Below the pieces are notes generated by a model. It saw only the letters and a program-made list of their open reading frames with translations. It was not told the origin of the DNA and made no database searches. 5,292 bases of DNA from Acetobacteraceae bacterium (GTDB taxonomy: Bacteria; Pseudomonadota; Alphaproteobacteria; Acetobacterales; Acetobacteraceae): NCBI GenBank assembly GCA_947475475.1, contig CANJOG010000169.1, positions 1 through 5,292 of the forward strand, given 5' to 3'. The position numbers and the translations under genes are program-made. This document shows, one piece after another, positions 1-5,292 of this stretch (positions are counted from its first letter, which is position 1; each line of letters starts with the position of its first letter).

Positions 1-427
1 AGATCGAGCCGTTATTGATGATGCGGCCGCCCTTGGGGTCCTGCGCCTTCATCAGGCGGAAGGCGGCGCGTAGGCAGAGGAAGCTGCCGGTCAGGTTGAG
101 GTCGATCACACCCTTCCAGGCGGCAAGGCTGACATCCTCGATCGGCGTGGGGGTGGAACTGCCGCCGGCATTGTTGAACAGCAGATCGAGGCGGCCGAAA
201 TCGGACTTGATACGGGCAAACAGGGCATCGACCTGGGCTTCGTCCGTAACATCGGTGGCGATGGCGTGGGCGTTGCCGCCTTTGGCGGCAATCCCGGCAG
301 CGGCTGCTTGCAGAACGTCCAGCCGGCGGCCGGTGATCACCATGGTCCAGCCGGCGCCGGCCAGCGATTGGGCGGCCGCCTTGCCGATGCCGCTGCCGCC
401 GCCGGTGATGAGTGCAATGCCTGCCAT
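1..427 (-). CDS. SDR family NAD(P)-dependent oxidoreductase, N-terminal part (runs off the left edge)
   Basis: Reading the minus strand from an ATG at 427-425 gives an open frame of 142 codons with no stop before the window edge. It shows the classical SDR Rossmann fold: the TGGGSGIG dinucleotide loop (residues 8-15), an Asp-Val pair at 59-60, NNAG (85-88), the structural Asn in NLTG (Asn111), and the start of the active-site strand, RIINNGS, with the probable catalytic Ser at 141. The YxxxK pair and C-terminal half lie outside; family members are about 250 residues, so roughly 100 are missing. Two arginines after the second strand (TGRR, 32-35) suggest NADP(H) preference, as known for this family. 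The start is supported by GGGAGG six bases upstream. It is cytosolic, and its substrate (an alcohol/ketone or a 3-hydroxyacyl-CoA) cannot be told from this part. It is divergent from the crotonase gene at 603, so the two may share regulation. Confidence 0.93.
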   Translation of the reverse strand, partial: MAGIALITGGGSGIGKAAAQSLAGAGWTMVITGRRLDVLQAAAAGIAAKGGNAHAIATDVTDEAQVDALFARIKSDFGRLDLLFNNAGGSSTPTPIEDVSLAAWKGVIDLNLTGSFLCLRAAFRLMKAQDPKGGRIINNGSI

Positions 428-433
428 CGGAAA

Positions 434-439
434 CCTCCC
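434..439 (-). promoter_or_regulatory. Ribosome binding site of the SDR gene
   Basis: On the minus strand GGGAGG stands six bases before the ATG at 427. This is a near-ideal Shine-Dalgarno sequence and fixes the start of the partial SDR. Confidence 0.75.
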
Positions 440-489
440 AACGTGTGAACCGCGGCTAGGGTAGCGGCGAAGGCGGCGCACTTCCATCC

Positions 490-524
490 GGTTTCGGCTT
501 TGCGTGTCCGGGGAAGCCGATTCC
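490..524. repeat. Inverted repeat, possible operator
   Basis: TCGGCTT at 494-500 is the exact reverse complement of AAGCCGA at 514-520, with a 13-base spacer. Past two T-T mismatches the symmetry continues with GG (490-491) and CC (523-524). The place, midway between divergent genes, fits a dimeric regulator site. It could also be a chance repeat in GC-rich DNA. Confidence 0.4.
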
Positions 525-544
525 ACGCCCATCTTGCTTTGCAC

Positions 545-566
545 CGGCGAATCACGATGATCGCCG
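545..566. repeat. Bulged hairpin upstream of the crotonase gene
   Basis: CGGCG (545-549) pairs with CGCCG (562-566). After a single bulged A at 550, ATCA (551-554) pairs with TGAT (558-561), closing a three-base CGA loop. This makes nine base pairs in 22 bases, ending 36 bases before the ATG at 603. No T-run follows, so it is not a typical intrinsic terminator. It may be a near-palindromic protein site or a leader hairpin; which is unknown. Confidence 0.45.
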
Positions 567-602
567 CCGCGACAGGTAACCGGCTGAGGAAACTCCATCC
601 CA

Positions 603-1397
603 ATGTACGAAAAATACACGGCGCTGAAGATCGAGCGGCGCGGCCGTATCCTGGTCGTCACCATGCATAATCCGCCGCTCAATCCGATGACGCCGCAGAT
701 GCATAACGAACTCTCGCGCATCTTCTTCGATATCAACAACGATCCGGACACCTCGGTCGTGGTGCTCACCGGCGCCGAGAAGGGATTTTCCGCCGGCGGC
801 AATCTCAAGGGCATCGTCAAGCGGCTTGAGGAAAACAACCTCGGCGAGGTGATGGTCAGCGTTCATGAAGGCTCGCAAATCCTCAAAGGGCTGCTCGGGC
901 TGAAGAAGCCGATCATCGCGCGGGTGAATGGCGCAGCAATCGGGCTTGGCTCCTCGCTCGCCGCCTTCTGCGATATCTCGATCGCGGTGGAGACCGCCAA
1001 GATCGCCGATACGCATGTAAAAATCGGGCTGGCGGCCGGCGATGGCGGCAGTGCGATGTGGCCGCTGCTGATGGGCTTCGGCAAGGCGCGGCGGTATCTC
1101 TTCACCGGCGATATGATGACCGGGAAGGAAGCTGCCGAGATGGGGCTGATTTCCGAATCCTGCCCCGCCGAGGAGCTCGATGAGCGGGTCTATGGCCTGG
1201 CCGAGAAGCTCGCCGCCCTGCCGCCGATTGCGCTGTCCAACACCAAGCGGGCGGTGAATCTGCTGCTGATGCGGCTGCTGGACGGGGTGATCGACTCCCA
1301 GTTCGCGCTGGAGAGCGAGTGCTTCTTCACCGCGGACCATAAGGAGGCAATCTTTGCCCTGAACGAGAAGCGAGAGCCGCACTTTACCGGCAAATAG
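603..1397 (+). CDS. Enoyl-CoA hydratase/isomerase (crotonase) family protein with atypical active site
   Basis: The 264-residue product has the usual crotonase length and fold. Residues 1-60 form the N-terminal beta strands (ILVVTMHNPP near 16-25), followed by the first oxyanion-hole segment FSAGGNLKG (62-70). The second oxyanion segment and core helix are in VNGAAIGLGSSLA (108-120), then CDISIA (123-128), and a C-terminal trimerisation helix region ends in HFTGK. Such enzymes act on acyl-CoA thioesters in the cytosol. The two Glu residues that activate water in classical enoyl-CoA hydratase (rat E144 and E164) align here with Ser118 and His138, and the loop carries an Asp (GDGG, Asp147). The exact reaction (hydration, isomerisation, hydrolysis, C-C cleavage) is therefore open. 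The start ATG is preceded by GAGGA at 586-590, a rather long 12-base spacing. The gene is divergent from the SDR and lies 94 bases before the binding-protein gene, suggesting a shared pathway. Confidence 0.93.
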   Translation: MYEKYTALKIERRGRILVVTMHNPPLNPMTPQMHNELSRIFFDINNDPDTSVVVLTGAEKGFSAGGNLKGIVKRLEENNLGEVMVSVHEGSQILKGLLGLKKPIIARVNGAAIGLGSSLAAFCDISIAVETAKIADTHVKIGLAAGDGGSAMWPLLMGFGKARRYLFTGDMMTGKEAAEMGLISESCPAEELDERVYGLAEKLAALPPIALSNTKRAVNLLLMRLLDGVIDSQFALESECFFTADHKEAIFALNEKREPHFTGK

Positions 1398-1429
1398 CGC
1401 TCCACCCTGCCCCACTTCCCCCTATGCCG

Positions 1430-1453
1430 CCCACCGCTTCGCGGTTAGATGGG
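1430..1453. repeat. Small bulged hairpin between crotonase and binding-protein genes
   Basis: ACCGC (1433-1437) pairs with GCGGT (1441-1445) around a TTC loop. Beyond a five-base bulge on the right side, CCC (1430-1432) pairs with GGG (1451-1453), and one wobble plus one more pair may extend it. There is no U-tract, so termination is doubtful. It may be an mRNA processing or stability element in a polycistronic transcript, or chance. The rest of 1398-1491 is a pyrimidine-rich stretch without a clear promoter. Confidence 0.3.
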
Positions 1454-1477
1454 TGCCGAGCGAACCACACTGCGAAC

Positions 1478-1482
1478 AGGGG
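1478..1482 (+). promoter_or_regulatory. Ribosome binding site deciding the start of the substrate-binding protein
   Basis: AGGGG lies nine bases before the ATG at 1492. The same frame also has a GTG at 1453, but that start would put 13 polar residues before the signal peptide and has no comparable Shine-Dalgarno. The ATG is therefore preferred. Confidence 0.65.
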
Positions 1483-1491
1483 AAAATCGGG

Positions 1492-2667
1492 ATGCGGACC
1501 AAGCTGATTGCCGCCTTTGCCGCCACCATACTGGCCGGAACGGCCCTGACAGGTTGGGCGAGCGCCCAGGCGCAAAGCGTGAAGGTGGGTGTCATCACCA
1601 CGCTGAGCGGCCCGGCCGCCAGCCTCGGCGTGCAACTCCGTGACGGGTTCCAGCTTGGCCTGGACAGACTCAGCGGTAAGCTCGGCGGGGTGCCGGTGGA
1701 ACTCTCGCTGATCGATGACGAACTCAAGCCCGATCTGGCCGTGACCAGGATCCAGGCGCTGGTCGGCAGCGGCAAGGGCGATGTGATTGTCGGCCCGATC
1801 TTCAGCAATGTGCTGGCCGCCATCGTCAAGCCGGCCACCGATGCGGGCTCGATCCTGATCAGCACCAATGCCGGCCCCTCGACGCTGGCCGGGCGCGGCT
1901 GCAACAAGAATTTCTTCGTCACCTCCTACCAGAATGACCTGCCGCATGCGGTGTCGGGCCAGTTCGCGCAGGATAGCGGCTATAAGCGCATCTTCCTGCT
2001 GGCGCCGAACTATCAGGCCGGCAAGGACGCGCTGGCGGGCGTGAAGAGCAAGTTCAAGGGCGAGATCGTCGGCGAGGAATATGTGCCGCTGACGCAGATG
2101 GACCATCAGGCCGAGTTGGCGAAGATCGCCGCGGCCAAGCCGGATGCCGTCTATGCCTTCATGCCGGGCGGCATCGGGGTGGCGCTGGTCAAGCAGTATC
2201 GCCAGGCGGGCCTGGCCAATATCCCGTTCCTTTCGGCCTTCACCGTCGATGAATCGGTGCTGCCGGCGGAAGGCGATGCGGCGGTCGGCTTCTATAATGG
2301 CTCGGCCTGGGCGCCGAACCTGGACAATCCCGCCAATAAGGAATTCGTTGCCGCTTTCGAGGCGAAATACGGCTATGTGCCGGCGAGCTATGCCGCGCAT
2401 GCCTATGACACGGTCACGCTGCTCGATGCTGCAATCAAGAAGGCCGGCGGGACGGGTGACAAGGCGAAGCTGATCGCGGCGCTGGAGACGGCGGATTTCG
2501 CCTCGGTGAAAGGCAGCTTCAAGTTCGGCGTGAACCATTTCCCGGTGCAGGATTACTACCTGACCCAGGTCGCCAAGCGGGCGGACGGCAAATACCAGAC
2601 CGAGGCGCGCAAGAAGGTCTTCACGGCTGATGTGGACCCGTATGCGGCTGAGTGCCGGATGAAATGA
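1492..2667 (+). CDS. ABC transporter substrate-binding protein, branched-chain amino acid / aromatic acid type (type 1 periplasmic fold)
   Basis: The 391-residue product starts with a signal peptide: MRTK, a hydrophobic stretch at 5-22, and a likely signal peptidase I site after ASA (23-25) or AQA (26-28). No lipobox Cys is present, so it should be a soluble periplasmic protein. The mature part follows the LivJ-like pattern: VKVGVITTLSGPAASLG (30-46), IDDELKPDLAV (74-84) and GPIFSN (101-106), then APNYQAGKDAL (171-181), KPDAVYAFMPGG (216-227) and AFTVDE (249-254) in the second lobe. It ends in DPYAAECRMK. The middle and C-terminal motifs recall family members near aromatic-acid catabolic genes more than classical Leu/Ile/Val binders; this is recollection, not a search. 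The only cysteines are Cys137 and Cys388, which could form a disulfide. The permease gene follows after 38 bases with no terminator, so they are probably co-transcribed. The ligand is not identifiable. Confidence 0.94.
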   Translation: MRTKLIAAFAATILAGTALTGWASAQAQSVKVGVITTLSGPAASLGVQLRDGFQLGLDRLSGKLGGVPVELSLIDDELKPDLAVTRIQALVGSGKGDVIVGPIFSNVLAAIVKPATDAGSILISTNAGPSTLAGRGCNKNFFVTSYQNDLPHAVSGQFAQDSGYKRIFLLAPNYQAGKDALAGVKSKFKGEIVGEEYVPLTQMDHQAELAKIAAAKPDAVYAFMPGGIGVALVKQYRQAGLANIPFLSAFTVDESVLPAEGDAAVGFYNGSAWAPNLDNPANKEFVAAFEAKYGYVPASYAAHAYDTVTLLDAAIKKAGGTGDKAKLIAALETADFASVKGSFKFGVNHFPVQDYYLTQVAKRADGKYQTEARKKVFTADVDPYAAECRMK

Positions 2668-2705
2668 GCCGGAGCTAAACGCCTCCCGACAGGATTGCTT
2701 CGACG

Positions 2706-3629
2706 ATGGCGTTGTTTTTGGTGCAGGCCCTGAACGGGCTGCAATTGGGCCTGCTCCTGTTCCTGATCGCGGCCGGGCTGACGCTGATTTTCGGGGTGAT
2801 GGATTTCATCAACCTCGCCCATGGCGTGCAGTACATGATCGGCGCCTATTTCGGCGTCATGTTCGCCGGGCTGACGGGGAACTTCTGGGCCGGGCTGGTG
2901 CTGGCCTGCCTGGCTGCCGGGGCGCTGGGGCTCGGGCTGGAGAGGTTGCTATTCCGACATCTCTACCGGCGATCGCATCTTGAACAGGTGCTGGCGACAT
3001 TTGGCGTGATCCTGACGCTCACCGAGGCGGCGCGGACCATCTGGGGCCCTGCCCCGCTGCAATTGAAGATGCCGGAAATCCTCGACGGCTCGTTCCAGCT
3101 CATGGATGGGCTGCGGTACCCGGTCTATCGCCTGTTCCTGATCGTGGCCTCGCTGGCCGTCGCCGGGCTGCTGGCCTGGGCGGTCAATCGCACCCGCGCC
3201 GGCATGCTGATCCGCGCTGGAGCGAGCAATGCGGCGATGGTGGAGGCGCTGGGAGTCGATATCGGGCGGCTCTTCGCCCTTGTCTTCGGCATTGGCGCCA
3301 TGCTGGCCGGGTTTGCCGGCGTGCTGGCGGCCCCGCTGGTCGCCGTGGAGCCGTCCATGGGCGATAATCTGCTGATCCTGGCTTTTGTGGTGATCGTGGT
3401 CGGCGGCATTGGCTCGATCAGGGGCGCGTTTGTCGCGGCCTTGCTGATCGGGCTGGTCGATACGCTCGGGCGGTTGCTGGTCAGCGATCTGGCCCGCGCG
3501 GCGCTCGGTGCCTCGGGCGCGGCGCGGCTGGGGCCGGCAGTGGCCTCCATGCTGATCTATCTGCTGATGGCCCTGGTGCTGGCGATAAGGCCGGCGGGAC
3601 TGTTCCCCTCCCCCGGCGCGCGGACGTGA
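2706..3629 (+). CDS. livH: Branched-chain amino acid-type ABC transporter permease, LivH family
   Basis: This 307-residue, very hydrophobic protein is one of the two inner-membrane subunits that form the translocation path. Family marks include GLTLIFGVMDFINLAHG (24-40), the cytoplasmic coupling segment MVEALGVDIGRLFAL (178-192), and VVGGIGSIRGAF (231-242). Hydrophobic segments are visible at about 10-30, 41-56, 60-80, 143-160, 188-210, 222-250 and 280-297. A polar/Ala-rich stretch at about 259-280 precedes the last helix and is longer than in the shortest LivH proteins. The ATG is preceded by a weak AGGA (2691-2694) about 11 bases upstream. Its stop overlaps the next gene's GTG. The livH name marks the family; the substrate need not be a branched-chain amino acid. 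Codons are strongly G/C-ending throughout. Confidence 0.95.
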   Translation: MALFLVQALNGLQLGLLLFLIAAGLTLIFGVMDFINLAHGVQYMIGAYFGVMFAGLTGNFWAGLVLACLAAGALGLGLERLLFRHLYRRSHLEQVLATFGVILTLTEAARTIWGPAPLQLKMPEILDGSFQLMDGLRYPVYRLFLIVASLAVAGLLAWAVNRTRAGMLIRAGASNAAMVEALGVDIGRLFALVFGIGAMLAGFAGVLAAPLVAVEPSMGDNLLILAFVVIVVGGIGSIRGAFVAALLIGLVDTLGRLLVSDLARAALGASGAARLGPAVASMLIYLLMALVLAIRPAGLFPSPGART

Positions 3630-4564
3630 GGCGGATTGCCGCCCCGGCTCTGATCTTTGCCGCCATCGCCCTTGTCCCGCTGCTGCCGCTGGGCGGTGAG
3701 CGCGGGCTGGTGCTGTTGCTGATCGCACGCGCCATGGTGTTCGGCTTGGCGGCGTTGAGCCTGGATGTGCTGCTAGGCCTCGGTGGGATGGTGAGCTTTG
3801 GCCACGCGGCCTATCTGGCCATCGGCGCCTATGCGGTGGCGATCCTGGACGCCAACAACATCTCCGAGGCGTTGATTGTGGTGCCGATCGCCATGCTGGC
3901 CTCGGCTGCCTTCGCCACCGCCACCGGCGCGGTGGCGCTGCGCACGCGGGGGGTGAATTTCATCATGATCACCCTGGCCTTCGCGCAGATGTTGTTTTTC
4001 GCCCTGGGCTCGCTTTCATCTTACGGCGGCGATGACGGCTACACTTTGTATGACCGCACGGAATTGCTCGGCCGGCCGGTGCTGAAGGGACTTGGCCATT
4101 ATTACGTCTGCCTCGGCTTCCTGGTGCTGGCCTATGTGTTCTGCCGTGTGCTGGCGGCCTCGCGCTTTGGTCGTGTTCTGCGGGCCGCGCGGCAGAATGA
4201 GGAGCGGGTGGAGTCGCTGGGCTATCGCGTCCTGGCCTATCGCCTCGCCGCCATGGCGATCGGCGCGGCGCTCTGCGGACTGGCCGGGGTGCTGCTTGTC
4301 AATGGGGCGGAATTCGCCTCGCCCTCCTACGGGACCTGGCAGCGGTCCGGCGAATTGCTGGTCATGGTGATCCTGGGCGGGGCGGGCAGCCTGCATGGCG
4401 CGTTGCTGGGCGCAGGCGCCGTGGTGCTGCTGGAAGAGGGGCTGGGGCGGCTGACTGAGCATTGGCGGCTGATCTTCGGGCCGCTGCTGGTGCTCTCGGT
4501 GCTGTATTTCCGCGGCGGGCTGGCCGGTATCTGCCCGACTTGGATCAAGAGGGTGCGGAAATGA
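3626..4564 (+). CDS. livM: Branched-chain amino acid-type ABC transporter permease, LivM family
   Basis: The 312-residue second permease subunit carries LivM marks: LSLDVLLGLGGMVSFGHAAY (44-63), TRGVNFIMITLAFAQM (107-122), GGDDG (134-138), the coupling segment RAARQNEERVESLGY (186-200), and ILGGAGSLHGALLGA (249-263). Hydrophobic segments lie near 5-22, 27-50, 60-75, 82-104, 110-132, 158-176, 208-226, 243-270 and 283-298. The start is a GTG whose last two bases belong to the TGA of livH (GTGA, 3626-3629). The bases before it are pyrimidine- and C-rich with no Shine-Dalgarno, so translation probably depends on ribosomes finishing livH. The next in-frame Met (residue 37) would remove the first membrane segment, which supports the GTG. 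The C-terminus overlaps the ATPase gene by four bases. It should pair with the LivH-type subunit. Confidence 0.95.
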   Translation: MRRIAAPALIFAAIALVPLLPLGGERGLVLLLIARAMVFGLAALSLDVLLGLGGMVSFGHAAYLAIGAYAVAILDANNISEALIVVPIAMLASAAFATATGAVALRTRGVNFIMITLAFAQMLFFALGSLSSYGGDDGYTLYDRTELLGRPVLKGLGHYYVCLGFLVLAYVFCRVLAASRFGRVLRAARQNEERVESLGYRVLAYRLAAMAIGAALCGLAGVLLVNGAEFASPSYGTWQRSGELLVMVILGGAGSLHGALLGAGAVVLLEEGLGRLTEHWRLIFGPLLVLSVLYFRGGLAGICPTWIKRVRK

Positions 4565-5292
4565 GCGCGCCACTACTGGAGACACGCGGGCTGCGGAAGA
4601 ATTTCGGCGCGCTCTGCGTGACGGACGATCTCGACCTGAGCGTGGCGCCGCGCGGGATTCATGCGCTGATCGGCCCGAACGGTGCCGGAAAAACAAGTCT
4701 TATCAAGCAATTATGTGGGACGATGGTGCCGGATAGCGGGCGCATCATCTTCGCCGGCCGGGATATCACCGGGCTTGCACCCTATCGGCGGGCGCGGCTG
4801 GGGATTGGACGGGGATTCCAGATCACTTCGATCCTGCCGGAGTTCTCGGTGCTGGAAAATGTGGCCCTGTCGGTCCAGGCGCGGTCCGGCTCCTCCTTCC
4901 GTTTCTTCCGCCCAGCCGCTTCCGAGCGTGAATTGAACGAGGCGGCGATGGCGGTGCTGGAGCAGGTCGGACTGGCGGAAAGGGCCGGTTTGCGCGCCGG
5001 TTCGCTGAGCTATGGCGAGAAGCGGCAGCTCGAATTGGCCCTGGTTCTGGGCACCGATCCGAGGCTCCTGGTTCTGGATGAGCCATTTGCGGGAGCCGGA
5101 CCGCAGGAAACAGCACTTCTCGTTCCCCTGCTTGCCCGGCTAGGTGCGGATCGCGCCATCTTATTGGTTGAACATGATATGGAAGCCGTGTTTGCCCTGG
5201 CGCAGACAATCAGCGTTCTGGCACAGGGACGATTGATTGCCTCCGGGCCACCTGAATCCATTCGCACTGACGCCGAGGTGCGACGCGCCTAT
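4561..5292 (+). CDS. livG: ABC transporter ATP-binding protein, LivG family (C-terminal end cut by window)
   Basis: This frame is open for 244 codons to the window edge. It shows a complete nucleotide-binding domain: Walker A GPNGAGKT (38-45), Q-loop Gln87 (GRGFQ), signature LSYGEKRQLE (149-158), Walker B LLVLDEP (169-175) with catalytic Glu174, D-loop region FAGAGP (176-181), and switch His205 (VEHDM). The insert between the Q-loop and signature, and the ending EVRRAY, are typical of LivG, which usually ends a few residues later (about 248-255 residues). The protein would sit on the cytosolic face and hydrolyse ATP for import, pairing with a LivF subunit expected downstream. The ATG overlaps the livM stop (ATGA), and AGAGGG at 4548-4553 is a good Shine-Dalgarno. 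Codons such as TTA, CTA, ACA, GGA and CGA become frequent near the Walker A site and in the last 250 bases, unlike the upstream genes. Confidence 0.95.
   Translation, partial: MSAPLLETRGLRKNFGALCVTDDLDLSVAPRGIHALIGPNGAGKTSLIKQLCGTMVPDSGRIIFAGRDITGLAPYRRARLGIGRGFQITSILPEFSVLENVALSVQARSGSSFRFFRPAASERELNEAAMAVLEQVGLAERAGLRAGSLSYGEKRQLELALVLGTDPRLLVLDEPFAGAGPQETALLVPLLARLGADRAILLVEHDMEAVFALAQTISVLAQGRLIASGPPESIRTDAEVRRAY

Larger units (their letters stand above)
428..602. other. Divergent intergenic region between the SDR and crotonase genes
   Basis: These 175 bases separate two head-to-head genes and must hold leaders and probably promoters for both. Visible contents are the SDR Shine-Dalgarno (434-439), an inverted repeat with arms at 490-500 and 514-524, a bulged hairpin (545-566), and a GAGGA (586-590) that may serve the crotonase gene although it is 12 bases from the ATG. 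I could not identify a convincing -35/-10 pair on either strand. No conserved small ORF or RNA is evident. Confidence 0.6.

Noticed and set aside
15..464. Plus-strand ORF of 149 codons at the left end
   Set aside because: It is antisense to the SDR, whose motifs (TGGGSGIG, NNAG, NGS) are unmistakable on the minus strand. The plus-strand product has no domain and is rich in Arg, Ala and Pro.
534..562. Possible promoter TTGCTT - 17 bases - ATGATC before the crotonase gene
   Set aside because: The -35-like half is fair, but the -10 half matches the consensus at only one of six positions and lies inside the hairpin. Not supportable.
552..1415. Minus-strand ORF of 287 codons opposite the crotonase gene
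   Set aside because: The plus strand encodes a complete crotonase with family motifs. The antisense product is low-complexity (His, Arg, Gln) and has no family character.
1430..1453. Intrinsic terminator after the crotonase gene
   Set aside because: The hairpin is short and bulged, and it is followed by GTGCCGAG rather than a run of T.
1453..1491. GTG start at 1453 for the binding protein
   Set aside because: It would put 13 polar residues before the signal peptide and lacks a good ribosome site. The ATG at 1492 has both a Shine-Dalgarno and a proper signal-peptide N-terminus.
1384..2538. Long minus-strand ORF (384 codons) opposite the binding-protein gene
   Set aside because: Its product is rich in Arg, His and Gln with no recognisable domain. 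It lies antisense to a clear binding-protein gene and is a typical shadow of G/C-ending codons.
2949..3728. Minus-strand ORF of 259 codons opposite the permease genes
   Set aside because: Its composition is dominated by Gln, Arg, Ala and His, mirroring Leu/Ala/Gly-rich membrane codons. It also spans the junction of two real genes.
4070..4079. GGCCGGCCGG palindrome inside livM
   Set aside because: Such short GC palindromes are expected by chance in GC-rich coding DNA, and the bases are explained by ordinary codons (Leu-Gly-Arg-Pro).

Overview
The window looks like chromosomal DNA from a GC-rich proteobacterium, most likely an alphaproteobacterium of the Rhodospirillales type. This rests on strongly G/C-ending codons, the style of the transporter proteins and tight gene packing. 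It is an inference from composition and protein character, not from a database search.

Layout: a short-chain dehydrogenase/reductase (SDR) reads leftward from 427 and leaves the window at base 1, so only its N-terminal 142 residues are visible. A divergent intergenic region (428-602) follows, holding two inverted repeats. Rightward from 603 come a crotonase-superfamily protein (603-1397), a 94-base gap with a small bulged hairpin, a secreted type 1 periplasmic substrate-binding protein (1492-2667), two LivH/LivM-type inner-membrane permeases (2706-3629 and 3626-4564), and a LivG-type ATPase (4561 to the window end, lacking only its last few residues). The permease and ATPase genes overlap by 4 bases each (GTGA and ATGA), and no convincing terminator lies between 603 and 5292. 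The rightward genes may therefore form one transcript, or two if a promoter lies in 1398-1491. A LivF-type second ATPase is expected just past the right edge.

How the genes may work together: the binding protein would capture a small carboxylate or amino acid in the periplasm, LivH/LivM would form the membrane channel, and LivG (with an unseen LivF) would drive import. The binding protein resembles the branch of this family often found with aromatic-acid catabolism more than the classical leucine/isoleucine/valine binders. Together with an adjacent crotonase and SDR, this suggests uptake of an aromatic, alicyclic or branched acid followed by CoA-thioester processing. The substrate is not proven by the sequence.

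The most notable point is that the crotonase lacks both glutamates of classical enoyl-CoA hydratase (Ser118 and His138 stand in their places), so its reaction may not be simple hydration. I found no RNA gene, mobile element, CRISPR array or phage feature, and no clearly new multi-gene system. The window is mostly an ordinary catabolic and transport locus.
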